From: Vallitalea sp.
GTDB taxonomy: Bacteria > Bacillota > Clostridia > Lachnospirales > Vallitaleaceae
Assembly (NCBI RefSeq): GCF_025211055.1
Contig: NZ_JAOARO010000038.1
Coordinates: 1 to 64,000, forward strand
DNA length: 64,000 nt
Direction of reading: 5' to 3'
Part shown: positions 15,172 to 23,933 of the stretch, piece after piece
Numbering within the stretch: the stretch's first letter is position 1
How the letters are laid out: every line of letters starts with the position of its first letter
Notes under the pieces: generated by a model
Database searches by the model: none
What the model was told of the DNA's origin: nothing
The model's input: only the letters and a program-made list of their open reading frames with translations
Program-made: the position numbers and the translations under genes

Positions 15172-16221
15172 ATGAAAAAAACTAATGTGTTAGCTTTTTG
15201 CTTCAAAACAATACCATCTGCTATTATAGGAATAATTAAACCTTTACAACTATTACAGAAACAACAATTACTCAATTTTGTTTATAAAGAGAGCAGACAA
15301 GTTACTAATGAGGATATTTCCATAGCAGATGTAATAATATGTATTAGAGGAGCAGAACAATTAGATATTAATATAATTACCTTAGGCAAAAATAAGGGTA
15401 AATACTTAATCTATTTCTTAGATGATGATTTGCTTAATATTGGTGGTTTATCTAGGTCCTATAATAAAGCATATTTTGAACGAAAGGATATAAAGGATAA
15501 TATAAAATCAATAATGGATACATGCCACTGTTTATGGACTACAAACAAGAATATCGCAGAGAAATATAAAGACTCGTTTGAAAAAGTAAGTCTAACCAAT
15601 GCTCCTGCATTATTACTAGAAAATGATAAACCTAAAATTATGCAATCTAATAACCCCAGTGGAACTATAACAATTGGTTTTGCAGGGGGAACAGATCATA
15701 AAACGTATTTTAACCAAATATTGTATAAGCCATTTCAATCAATAATTAATAAATATAGTCATAAGATTAAGATTGAGATAGTTGGATTCAAGAATTATTC
15801 TATGAGGAATATTCCAATAACTGTTTTTCCATACAGAGAGAATTATGAACAATATATTTCTTTTATGCTTTCTAGAAAATGGGATATGGCTGTTGCACCA
15901 TTAAACAACACTGAATTTCATTCCTGTAAATACTTTAATAAATTCTTAGAATATAGCTCAATAGGAGCTACAGGAATCTATTCCAATGTAGAACCATTTA
16001 CATATATTGTTAAAAATAAAGAAAATGGATTGTTGGTTGATAATACCATCAATGAATGGACAAATGGTTTGATGTATTTAATTGATAATGTGGAAAAAAG
16101 ATTAGATATAAGCAGTAATGCATATGAATTCGTAAAAGAGAACTTTGATATTAATAAAGTAGCAGATGAGATATGTTCAAGCATACCTCAATTAGTTAAC
16201 TATGAAGATAATAATAATTAA
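15172..16221 (+). CDS. GT-B-like glycosyltransferase (349 aa)
   Basis: I place the start at ATG 15172 (MKKTNVLAFCFKTIP), behind GTGGGATGTGTTCTT; GTG 15157 in the same frame is an alternative. Landmarks are VIICIRGAEQL, KYLIYFLDDDL, GTITIGFAGGTDHKTYF at the domain junction, then WDMAVAPLNNTEFHSCKYFN and FLEYSSIGATGIYSN, a donor-domain loop. KNKENGLLVDNTINEW is shared with the 9892 protein. The gene overlaps the next open frame slightly and belongs to the 12199 operon. Donor and acceptor are unknown. Confidence 0.75.
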   Translation: MKKTNVLAFCFKTIPSAIIGIIKPLQLLQKQQLLNFVYKESRQVTNEDISIADVIICIRGAEQLDINIITLGKNKGKYLIYFLDDDLLNIGGLSRSYNKAYFERKDIKDNIKSIMDTCHCLWTTNKNIAEKYKDSFEKVSLTNAPALLLENDKPKIMQSNNPSGTITIGFAGGTDHKTYFNQILYKPFQSIINKYSHKIKIEIVGFKNYSMRNIPITVFPYRENYEQYISFMLSRKWDMAVAPLNNTEFHSCKYFNKFLEYSSIGATGIYSNVEPFTYIVKNKENGLLVDNTINEWTNGLMYLIDNVEKRLDISSNAYEFVKENFDINKVADEICSSIPQLVNYEDNNN

Positions 16222-16240
16222 TGGTAATGGGGATAAAAAA

Positions 16241-16906
16241 ATGAATGATAAAAAAGTAGCATTTATTATATGTGTTAATAATGATGATTTGTATCAGAAG
16301 GCTGTAGAATATATTAATAATCTATTAGTTCCTTATGGTTTTGTTATAGAAATTGTGGATATAAGAAATCAAAGAAGCATGACAAGTGGATATAATAAAG
16401 GAATGATGAGTACAGATGCAAAATACAAGATTTATCTTCATCAAGATGTATTTATAACTAATAAGAATTTTATAGGTGATATATTAGAGGTTTTTAATAA
16501 AAATGCAGAGATAGGTCTAATAGGTGTTATAGGAGCAAAATATATTCCAACTGATGGAATCTGGTGGAAGTCTAATAAAAAAATAGGTAAAGTATATGAT
16601 AGTCATAGAGGGAAGATAGGATTATTGGATTTTCAGGGTAATAGTAAAACTGATGAATTAGTAGGTGGGGTAGATGGTCTAATAATGATAACTCAATACG
16701 ATATACCCTGGAGAGATGATATTTTCACTGGTTGGCATTTCTATGATATATCTCAATGTTTGGAATTTATAAGAAAAGGTTATAAAATAGCTGTTCCATA
16801 TCAAGAAGAACCGTGGTGCATTCATGATTGTGGCATTGTTAATCTGTATAATTATGATAGATATAGATTAATTTTATTGAATGAGTATAAGAATGAATTA
16901 AAGTAA
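16241..16906 (+). CDS. GT-A fold glycosyltransferase, StrF-domain type (221 aa)
   Basis: ATG 16241 is chosen because AATGGGGATAAAAAA precedes it and homologues begin near KKVAFIICVNND; an in-frame ATG at 16202 overlaps the previous gene. Conserved points are AFIICVNND, RSMTSGYNKGMMST, KYKIYLHQDVFI (the H-Q-D acting as a DXD-like metal site), IGLIGVIGA, and WRDDIFTGWHFYDISQC followed by VPYQEEPWCIHDCG. This is the pattern of the short GT2-like family named after streptomycin protein StrF. It is placed between two other glycosyltransferase genes. Confidence 0.78.
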   Translation: MNDKKVAFIICVNNDDLYQKAVEYINNLLVPYGFVIEIVDIRNQRSMTSGYNKGMMSTDAKYKIYLHQDVFITNKNFIGDILEVFNKNAEIGLIGVIGAKYIPTDGIWWKSNKKIGKVYDSHRGKIGLLDFQGNSKTDELVGGVDGLIMITQYDIPWRDDIFTGWHFYDISQCLEFIRKGYKIAVPYQEEPWCIHDCGIVNLYNYDRYRLILLNEYKNELK

Positions 16907-16922
16907 TGAAAGGATTGTATAT

Positions 16923-18164
16923 ATGCCTTATTATAGTTTTATAATATTATGTCATAACAACAATGAACTTACTAAACAAGCTATTGAGACACTAATAAAT
17001 TCTTTAGAAATTACTTTTATTGACAGAGGTATAGAGATAATAGTTGTTGATAATGGATCTATAGACTCAACTGAGTTAGTAGTAAAAAATATTATATCAT
17101 CTAATACAAAGCAGAAAATTGAAATAATCTACATAAGATTAATAGAAAATAGGGGGTATCCAGTGGGAATAAATATTGGGTTATCTCATTGTAGAGGAGA
17201 AATTATAGGTGTACTGAATAATGATTTGATTTTTCCAGTTAATTGGTTTAATGGGTTAGTGGAAGTATTAGAAAATAATCAAATAATAGGAGTGGCCGCA
17301 CCATATTTATCATATGCATATGGTATACAAGGAACTGATGTAAGATTTAATTCTATAGATGAAATAAATGTTTTTTCCAAAGAATTTATTAGTAAGAATA
17401 AAGGAAATATAACCTATATAACGAGGGTTATAGGAGCATGCATGATTATCAAAAGGCAGGTTTTACAGGAAGTCGGAGGCAATGATTTTTTCTTCGGAAT
17501 CGGACATTTTGATGATGATGATTGGTGTTTAAGGATAAGAATAGCTGGATATAAGATTGCAGTAGTAGGTAGCTCATTTGTATATCATATAGGCAGTAAA
17601 ACTTTTAAAACAATAAAAGAAGATATAAATCATTTTGTTTCTATTAATAGAAGTAAATTCTACAGAAAATGGAAATTATCTAAGGATAGAAATATAAATA
17701 GTGTTTACATAGACAGAGAAGAGTATATTAAGAAAAATCCTTATGTTAGAGATAGAGATTATATACCTAGTAGTTATACCAGATATCAGATTTGTGATAA
17801 TAGCAATTTGGATAAAAAAGGTAATAAAATATTGTTTATTGCCGATTGGGAGAACGAATATTCTAAGTGGAAAGAAAAACTGGAAAAAACAATCAATAAT
17901 CATGAGTATAATAGAATTTATTTATGGATTCCAAGTAATTATTATAACTTTCATAATGTAGTGAGTTCTATTAAAATGAATACTTTACGTAAATTTAATT
18001 CAGATAATATAAATAATGTTATATATATTAACGAAAATATTAGGCATAGGGATATTTTAGGGTTTATCAATGAATTTGATGATATTGTACAGATTGAAGA
18101 AGATTTTGTTAACAAGTATATAGTGTATCTAGCAAATAAATTAAGAAAAAAAATATATTTATAA
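16923..18164 (+). CDS. GT2-family glycosyltransferase with C-terminal extension (413 aa)
   Basis: ATG follows GAAAGGATTGTAT. The N-terminal GT-A domain has FIILCHNNNELTKQAIETL, EIIVVDNGSIDST, ENRGYPVGINIGL, GVLNNDLIFP (the N-N-D site) and VIGACMIIKR, then GIGHFDDDDWCLRIRIAGYKI, the acceptor-side E/D-D-W motif of rhamnosyl- and N-acetylglucosaminyl-type GT2 enzymes. After about residue 245 a 165-residue tail contains KILFIADWENEYSKWKEKL and resembles no family I know. It is last gene of the operon started at 12199, directly before the collagen-like gene. Confidence 0.87.
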   Translation: MPYYSFIILCHNNNELTKQAIETLINSLEITFIDRGIEIIVVDNGSIDSTELVVKNIISSNTKQKIEIIYIRLIENRGYPVGINIGLSHCRGEIIGVLNNDLIFPVNWFNGLVEVLENNQIIGVAAPYLSYAYGIQGTDVRFNSIDEINVFSKEFISKNKGNITYITRVIGACMIIKRQVLQEVGGNDFFFGIGHFDDDDWCLRIRIAGYKIAVVGSSFVYHIGSKTFKTIKEDINHFVSINRSKFYRKWKLSKDRNINSVYIDREEYIKKNPYVRDRDYIPSSYTRYQICDNSNLDKKGNKILFIADWENEYSKWKEKLEKTINNHEYNRIYLWIPSNYYNFHNVVSSIKMNTLRKFNSDNINNVIYINENIRHRDILGFINEFDDIVQIEEDFVNKYIVYLANKLRKKIYL

Positions 18165-18177
18165 ACAACCCCTTTTA

Positions 18178-18205
18178 ACCAACTTAACAATGTTTTCATA
18201 TATTG
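18178..18205 (+). promoter_or_regulatory. Possible SigK-like promoter of the collagen-like gene
   Basis: AAC (AC at 18178-18179), 17 bases, then CATATATTG (18197-18205), agreeing with CATANNNT. The expected start falls right at the Shine-Dalgarno sequence (18211-18218), which leaves an unusually short leader. Read-through from the upstream operon is an alternative. Confidence 0.25.
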
Positions 18206-18225
18206 AACTAAGGAGGTGAAAAGAT

Positions 18226-19254
18226 TTGAGTAAGACACACGACGTTCATCCATGTTCTAATAAATATAAATATTGTAATGATGCTGATAAAGAAACTTGT
18301 ATAGATTATTTGTCATATTGTTGCAACGATAATATTTTATTTCAATGTAAGAAAGAAAAGGATAAGGATGGCTGTATTGTTTGTACCCCAGTTAAATTAT
18401 GTATAAAAGGTTCACTAAGAAAAGAAGGACCACCAGGGCCAATGGGACTACGAGGTCCAAAAGGATTAAGAGGACCAATGGGTCCAACAGGAGAAAGGGG
18501 TGCAACAGGAGAAAGAGGCCCAAAAGGTAAAAAAGGTAAAAAAGGCTCAACAGGATCACCAGGGCCAATGGGGGCAATGGGACCAACAGGACCACCAGGG
18601 CCAAGGGGAGCAATGGGACCAAAAGGATCATCAGGGGCAATGGGACCAACAGGGGCAACAGGACCAATAGGACCAATAGGACCAATAGGACCAATAGGAC
18701 CAATAGGACCAATAGGACCAATAGGACCAACAGGGGACACTGGACCACCAGGAGCAGGTTTATGTGAATGTTGTGTTGAGCCATGGGATAAATTTATTGA
18801 TAATCTAATAGATTTAGGTATCTTGACAGTTGATTTTTCTACAACAACTCAGCAACAGCGAATAAACCAAAGCCCATTAACACATGTAGTTAATCATATT
18901 ACAGTAATAGGAGACTTCATTGTTCCTATATGTCAATTAGTAGGATTAAGATACACTATAGATACACGAGTTAATACTGAAGAAGAATTATTAGAAGGAT
19001 TAACAATACCAACAACGCCAATCCTTGGAGAGTGTGAATACTGTGAAGCTCCATTAAGAGAGGTATTAATTGAATTAGGATCTAGTACTGTTAACATAAA
19101 TACACTCGGTGATGATAACTTTGATAATATTCAAAACCTTACAATAGTAGGTGTTGGTCTTGGTATAGTATTAGTAAGGCCACCTAGCTCAGGTAGTTTC
19201 CAAGATTATTATGCACTTACTATATATAAAATAGCTGATGTTAAAAGAGCTTAA
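18226..19254 (+). CDS. Collagen-like (Gly-X-Y) surface protein, BclA-type architecture (342 aa)
   Basis: TTG 18226 is preceded by the perfect site AAGGAGGTGAAAAGAT. Residues 1-67 are Cys-rich (9 Cys) and Lys-rich without a signal peptide. Residues 68-178 are 37 uninterrupted Gly-X-Y triplets, first basic and varied ([12 protein letters not shown]), then threonine-containing (GPTGAT), ending in seven identical GPI units. Thr at the Y position is the glycan site in Bacillus anthracis BclA. Residues about 181-342 contain two similar units beginning [19 protein letters not shown] and [16 protein letters not shown], replacing the TNF-like BclA head. The lack of a signal peptide fits assembly on the spore from the mother cell. 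Surrounding rhamnose and glycosyltransferase genes suggest it is the glycan carrier. Confidence 0.88.
   Translation: MSKTHDVHPCSNKYKYCNDADKETCIDYLSYCCNDNILFQCKKEKDKDGCIVCTPVKLCIKGSLRKEGPPGPMGLRGPKGLRGPMGPTGERGATGERGPKGKKGKKGSTGSPGPMGAMGPTGPPGPRGAMGPKGSSGAMGPTGATGPIGPIGPIGPIGPIGPIGPIGPTGDTGPPGAGLCECCVEPWDKFIDNLIDLGILTVDFSTTTQQQRINQSPLTHVVNHITVIGDFIVPICQLVGLRYTIDTRVNTEEELLEGLTIPTTPILGECEYCEAPLREVLIELGSSTVNINTLGDDNFDNIQNLTIVGVGLGIVLVRPPSSGSFQDYYALTIYKIADVKRA
18661..18723 (+). repeat. Seven identical 9-bp tandem repeats in the collagen-like gene
   Basis: GGACCAATA is repeated seven times without a single change and encodes Gly-Pro-Ile units. Exact DNA identity, rather than only codon-level similarity, indicates recent slippage expansion. 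Copy-number change in steps of nine keeps the frame and would lengthen or shorten the triple helix. Confidence 0.95.
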
Positions 19255-19257
19255 TAT

Positions 19258-19290
19258 GTATAAAAGGGTGTTGTACATTCTTTTATTTTT
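19258..19290 (+). terminator. Terminator of the collagen-like gene
   Basis: ATAAAAG and TGT pair with ACA and CTTTTAT, and the second arm continues into ATTTTT. It begins a few bases behind the TAA of the collagen-like gene. Confidence 0.65.
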
Positions 19291-19368
19291 AGTTATTTAT
19301 TTGTAGTCGTCGCTAAATAAATTAATATGCATATAATAATTATGAAAGATATTTTTTGGAGGAATAAA

Positions 19369-20442
19369 GTGTACACAATAAGTTTATGCATGATAGTTAA
19401 GAATGAAGAGGATGTTTTAGGTAATTGCCTTTCATCAGTTGGGAATCTAGTGGATGAGATTATTATAGTTGATACTGGTTCTACAGATAAAACAAAGGAA
19501 ATTGCAAAAAAATTCAAAGCTAAAATTTATGATTTCAAGTGGATAAATGATTTTGCTGCAGCAAGAAATTATAGTTTTGCAAAAGCGACAAGTGATTATA
19601 TATTGTGGTTAGATGCAGATGATGTTTTGTTGGAAGAAGATAGAAAGAAATTCAAAAAGTTAAAGCGTAGCATTGATAAGAAAATAGACGCCTATTCAAT
19701 GTTTTATAACTATGCATTTGATGATATGGGAAATGTTATTCTAAGATTTAGAAGGAATAGAATGGTTAAAAGAAAAAGAAAATATAAATGGCATGGATTC
19801 GTTCATGAATATATTGATGTAAAAGGAAAAGTTTCTAATACAGATATCTGTATAACTCACAAGAGAGTTCATAATGCTGGACCAAGAAATATTAATATAT
19901 ATAAACAGAAAATAAAAGAGGGATATAGATTAAATCCTAGAGAGAAATATTATTATGGAAAAGAACTATTTGATAACAAAATGTATGAAGAGGGGATAAA
20001 GGTATTTGACGAATACTTAGAGGATAATAAGGGATGGAAAGAGGATAACATTGTTGCTTGTGAGAAAATAGCTGATTATTATTTTAATATAAAAGAATAT
20101 GATGAAGGTAGAAGATATTGCTTCAAGACCTTTGAATATGATTTACCACGTGGAGAAGCCTGTTGTAGATTAGGATTATCATACTTGAACCAAAATGAAA
20201 TAGAAAAAGCTGCCTTTTGGTATGAACTTGCAACGAAATTAGAAAAGCCATCAAGTGATTGGGGTTATATTAATGAAAATACTTATACTTGGCTACCACA
20301 TTTACAATTATGTGTCTGCTATTATAAATTAGGAGATACCGATAAGTCATATGAACATAATAAAATTGCTTCAAGATATAATAGTAATAATGAGAGCATA
20401 AAATATAATGAAAAGTTTTTCAGAGAACTGGGATATAAATAA
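19369..20442 (+). CDS. GT2 glycosyltransferase with C-terminal TPR-like module (357 aa)
   Basis: GTG 19369 is chosen because TTGGAGGAATAAA precedes it and the family start is Y-T-I-S-L-C-M-I-V-K-N-E; an ATG at 19327 lacks a ribosome site. Residues 1-about 200 show SLCMIVKNEEDVLGNCLSS, IIIVDTGSTDKTKEIA, FAAARNYSF and WLDADDVL with the metal-binding DxD, then HGFVHEYID. This is the SunS/GT2 group that often acts on proteins. The rest is helical repeats: PREKYYYGKELFDNKMYEEG, then RGEACCRLGLSYLNQ, KAAFWYELATKLEKP and WLPHLQLCVCYYKLGD. The final 95 residues recur at the end of the next gene's product. S- or O-glycosylation of a peptide or protein acceptor is a reasonable inference. Confidence 0.88.
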   Translation: MYTISLCMIVKNEEDVLGNCLSSVGNLVDEIIIVDTGSTDKTKEIAKKFKAKIYDFKWINDFAAARNYSFAKATSDYILWLDADDVLLEEDRKKFKKLKRSIDKKIDAYSMFYNYAFDDMGNVILRFRRNRMVKRKRKYKWHGFVHEYIDVKGKVSNTDICITHKRVHNAGPRNINIYKQKIKEGYRLNPREKYYYGKELFDNKMYEEGIKVFDEYLEDNKGWKEDNIVACEKIADYYFNIKEYDEGRRYCFKTFEYDLPRGEACCRLGLSYLNQNEIEKAAFWYELATKLEKPSSDWGYINENTYTWLPHLQLCVCYYKLGDTDKSYEHNKIASRYNSNNESIKYNEKFFRELGYK

Positions 20443-20490
20443 TTAGAAATTCTACTATCTAGTATTTCATTTAGAGGTTAGGAGATATGT

Positions 20491-22794
20491 ATGATAGAAG
20501 AGATATTAAAAGAAAATGTTGATAAACGTATAGAGAGTAACTATGATATCACTAAAGAAATATTAGTTAAAAAGAGACAAAATAACAAATTCTATCACAT
20601 TGTATATGTGATGAGTAATACTACCATATGTGGAGCTGCTAAGATTATCTTTGAACATGCAAATAGATTGATGAGGTTGGGTAATAAAGTAACTATTGTA
20701 GCATATTTTCCAAAACCTAATTGGTTCAATATTGAATGTAATTACATTCAAGTACCATTTACTACCAAATTATCAATGTGCATACCATTTTGTGATCTGA
20801 TAGTTGCGACCTATTATACTCATATAGGTGATTGTGTAAGAACTAATATAGCACCAGTTATATATTTTGAGCAAGGTGATTATCATCTTTTTCATTTTGA
20901 TAGATTACTTGATAAATATAAAGAGTTCATCAAACTGCAGTTTTCACTTGCTAACAGCATAATAACAGTTTCCAATGAAGCTGCTAAACTTATTAAAAAA
21001 AATTATAGTATGGATTCACATGTAATCTATAATGCCATAGATAATAATACATTTCATAAAAATACTTTGGAAGAAGTCAATAAGGAAAGAGAAAAGTATA
21101 TATTGATTATGGGTTCTGATAAGCTTAATTTTAAAGGAATACAGGATGTTGTGACTGCATGTAGAATTGTAAAAACAAGTATCCCAGAGATGAGAGTATA
21201 TTGGATAACTCCAGTAATACCTTCAACTTATAATGAAGATATTATAACAAAAGTATTCATATCACCTAGTCAAAAAGAAATAGCAAGATTATATCAAAAT
21301 GCAGAGATGTTTATTAGTGGATCCCACTATGAATCTTTTTCATTACCAGTATTAGAAGCAATGTCTTGTGGATGTCCAGTGATAACTACTGATAGTATAG
21401 GAATTAGAGATTATGTAGTTAATTATTATAATGCTTTAGTAACAAAGGTAAAAGATTCATATGAAATGGCTCAAAAAATTATGGAACTAATTAATAATGA
21501 TTCTCTAAGAAAGATATTGATTGAAAATGGACTAAAGACAGTAAGAAAATTCAATTGGAATTCAATAATAAATGAGCTAAATAATCATTATAATTATATT
21601 AATATGTATCAAGTTAAGAATATAAATAGTATAGAAGATTGGACAATAAAATTTCAAGATATAGATTTTGAAAACGAAGAGGAGTATTTGAAGTTCATTA
21701 GTATATTGCATACTACCCAAAGAGATAAAGTATATGTGCCTGTAATATATAAAGTAATCAATGAATTCAACATAGCAAGATGGGAGTTGGCTGCATATAG
21801 ATATGTTAAGTGTAATGATAAAGAGTATTGTTATACTAAGGTAAATGGAGATATTGAATCTATAGAAGATGAAAAAATTAAAAATTTATATATAATACTA
21901 CAGGCTAGTAAATATAATGAAGCTATAAAATATCTTAGAAATAGATTATCAATAGAGGATAATAGTGTATATAATAAGTGGTTAGTATACGGTTTATTAA
22001 AAACAAATAAGCTTGATGAAGCTATACAATTAATAAATAAGGAGTTAAATAAAAAAGAAAAATATTCGGATTTTTATTTCTTATATTTATTAGTTCTATG
22101 CAAACAAAAACATATAGAAAAAGTTAGTGAAATCTTCAAAGAAATAAATGTATTAGGTGAAGGTATCGTATATGAAGAGTTTATTATAGATATAATATCT
22201 AAGGCTGAAGAGATAAAAAGTTATATAAAAAATAATGGTAGAAATATTATAAAGGAGGGTAATATATCAAAAATGGAAGAAATGTACGATTATGCTATGA
22301 GACTTTTCAATAATAGATTATACGATGAAGCAATTAACAGTTTTATTGAATTCATTAATGAATATAATGATGATAAGGAAAAAATAATCGAAGCATATAG
22401 AAAAATATATTTATGTTACTATTATAAACAAATGTATGATGAAAGCAGGTTGTATTGTTACTTGACATTTAAATATACATTACCTAGAGCAGAAGAATGC
22501 TGTTTTATAGGATTTACATACTTAAAAGAAAAAAATTATGATAAGGCTATATTTTGGTATGAGTTAGCAACTAGTTTAAAGCCGCCTAGAAATAATGAAT
22601 TCATAATTGACAAAGATTCTTGGACTTGGAAACCCTATGTACAATTATGTGTATGCTATTATCAACAAGGTGATGCAAAAAAAGCTTTTAAATATAATGA
22701 AATAGCTAAAAGTCTTAATCCCTATGAAGAAAGTATATTACAAAATATAGAATTTTTTAAAAAGCTTGGATATAAGTCTAATGATTTATTATAA
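20491..22794 (+). CDS. Large GT4-like glycosyltransferase with TPR-like C-terminal region (767 aa)
   Basis: ATG 20491 follows TTAGGAGATATGT. Residues about 35-370 are a GT-B enzyme: VYVMSNTTICGAAKIIFEHA, VIYFEQGDYHLF, ITVSNEAAKL, YILIMGSDKLNFKGIQDVV, then SGSHYESFSLPVLEAMSCG (E-x7-E) and CPVITTDSIGIRDYV. Residues about 385-760 are helical repeats; the last 100 (PRAEECCFIGFTYLKEKNYD, KAIFWYELATSLKPP, WKPYVQLCVCYYQQGD) match the C-terminus of the preceding protein residue block by block. So two catalytic folds carry the same terminal module, perhaps a shared docking device for acceptor or complex. It lies 48 bases downstream of the GT2 gene, in the same operon. Confidence 0.87.
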   Translation: MIEEILKENVDKRIESNYDITKEILVKKRQNNKFYHIVYVMSNTTICGAAKIIFEHANRLMRLGNKVTIVAYFPKPNWFNIECNYIQVPFTTKLSMCIPFCDLIVATYYTHIGDCVRTNIAPVIYFEQGDYHLFHFDRLLDKYKEFIKLQFSLANSIITVSNEAAKLIKKNYSMDSHVIYNAIDNNTFHKNTLEEVNKEREKYILIMGSDKLNFKGIQDVVTACRIVKTSIPEMRVYWITPVIPSTYNEDIITKVFISPSQKEIARLYQNAEMFISGSHYESFSLPVLEAMSCGCPVITTDSIGIRDYVVNYYNALVTKVKDSYEMAQKIMELINNDSLRKILIENGLKTVRKFNWNSIINELNNHYNYINMYQVKNINSIEDWTIKFQDIDFENEEEYLKFISILHTTQRDKVYVPVIYKVINEFNIARWELAAYRYVKCNDKEYCYTKVNGDIESIEDEKIKNLYIILQASKYNEAIKYLRNRLSIEDNSVYNKWLVYGLLKTNKLDEAIQLINKELNKKEKYSDFYFLYLLVLCKQKHIEKVSEIFKEINVLGEGIVYEEFIIDIISKAEEIKSYIKNNGRNIIKEGNISKMEEMYDYAMRLFNNRLYDEAINSFIEFINEYNDDKEKIIEAYRKIYLCYYYKQMYDESRLYCYLTFKYTLPRAEECCFIGFTYLKEKNYDKAIFWYELATSLKPPRNNEFIIDKDSWTWKPYVQLCVCYYQQGDAKKAFKYNEIAKSLNPYEESILQNIEFFKKLGYKSNDLL

Positions 22795-22818
22795 AACTAT
22801 TAGTGAGGGGAGCTATAA

Positions 22819-23856
22819 TTGAACAAAGAAAAGTTGAAATTACCTAATGAACAAATATTAGTAACAGGTTGTGCTGGTTTCATAGGATTTCATTTGTCAG
22901 AATATCTATTGAAGGAAAACATAGAAGTAATAGGTGTTGATAATATCAATGATTATTATGATATTAATTTGAAATATTCAAGACTTGATATTCTGAAGAA
23001 ATATAATAATTTTAAATTATATAAAGTATCATTAGAAGATGAAAAAGAAATTAATAATATTTTTGTAGATAATAATATTATGTATGTAGTTAATTTGGCA
23101 GCACAAGCAGGAGTAAGATACAGTTTGAAAAATCCAAAAGCTTATATAGATTCTAATATAGTTGGATTCTTAAGTATATTGGAAGCGTGTAAAAATCATG
23201 ATATCAGACATCTAGTATATGCATCTTCAAGTTCAGTTTATGGTGGTAATAAGCAAGTCCCTTTTTCAACTAACCATAATGTAGACCATCCAGTAAGTCT
23301 GTATGCGGCCACTAAAAAAGCTAATGAGCTAATGGCACATACTTATAGCCATTTATATAATCTACCTACAACAGGACTTAGATTTTTTACTGTGTATGGA
23401 CCATGGGGAAGACCTGATATGGCACTGTTTTTATTTACTGATGCCATTCTTAAGGATAAGCCAATCAATGTTTTCAATTATGGTAAGATGGTAAGAGATT
23501 TTACTTATGTAGATGATATTGTAGAAGGTATTGTTAAGTTATTAAATCATATTCCAAAAAGAGACAAAGAATGGAATGATAAGAATAATGAGTGTAGTAA
23601 AAGTTTTGCTCCATATAAGGTATATAACATTGGTAATAACTGTCCAGTAGAATTAGAGTATTTCATATCAGTTTTAGAAGATAAATTAGGAAAATCTGCA
23701 ATTAAAAACTATCTTCCCATGCAGTCAGGTGATGTGCCAAAAACATATGCAGACATTAGTGACCTAAAAAAGGATATTGGTTTTAAACCCAAGACTGATA
23801 TTGAAGACGGTATCACTGAGTTTGTTGATTGGTATAGGGATTATTATAATAGATAA
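22819..23856 (+). CDS. NAD-dependent epimerase, UDP-glucuronate 4-epimerase-like (345 aa)
   Basis: TTG 22819 follows GTGAGGGGAGCTATAA. The extended-SDR signature is complete: ILVTGCAGFIGFHLSEYLL, DNINDYYDINLK (typical for UDP-glucuronate epimerases), NLAAQAGVRYSL, ASSSSVYGG, and YAATKKANELMAHTYSHLY with Tyr-x3-Lys. RFFTVYGPWGRPDMALFLF and RDFTYVDDIVEG follow. These correspond to the group that interconverts UDP-glucuronate and UDP-galacturonate. With the dehydrogenase at 13348 it could supply an acidic sugar, although the dehydrogenase looks HexNAc-specific, so the true substrate may be a UDP-HexNAc-uronate. It is last plus-strand gene of the glycan locus. Confidence 0.88.
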   Translation: MNKEKLKLPNEQILVTGCAGFIGFHLSEYLLKENIEVIGVDNINDYYDINLKYSRLDILKKYNNFKLYKVSLEDEKEINNIFVDNNIMYVVNLAAQAGVRYSLKNPKAYIDSNIVGFLSILEACKNHDIRHLVYASSSSVYGGNKQVPFSTNHNVDHPVSLYAATKKANELMAHTYSHLYNLPTTGLRFFTVYGPWGRPDMALFLFTDAILKDKPINVFNYGKMVRDFTYVDDIVEGIVKLLNHIPKRDKEWNDKNNECSKSFAPYKVYNIGNNCPVELEYFISVLEDKLGKSAIKNYLPMQSGDVPKTYADISDLKKDIGFKPKTDIEDGITEFVDWYRDYYNR

Positions 23857-23868
23857 CTATGAAAAGCG

Positions 23869-23892
23869 AAAAAGGACTGCTACAGGCAGTCC
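23869..23892 (-). terminator. Terminator of the CgeB-like gene
   Basis: GGACTGC (23874-23880) and GCAGTCC (23886-23892) form a perfect stem. On the minus strand it runs into TTTTT (23873-23869). The plus strand has no T-tract behind it, so it mainly serves the minus-strand gene. Confidence 0.78.
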
Positions 23893-23933
23893 ATGATTAT
23901 TATTATCATAAACCCTACATATCAGCAAGATTT

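Noticed and set aside
18661-18723. CRISPR-like direct repeats
   Set aside because: Units are 9 bases, contiguous and in-frame coding; there are no spacers and no cas genes nearby.
18342-18784. Long open frames on the minus strand opposite the collagen-like gene (Gly-Pro-Ile/Leu-rich)
   Set aside because: They are the complement of the regular Gly-X-Y codons; they lack ribosome sites and have impossible low-complexity composition.
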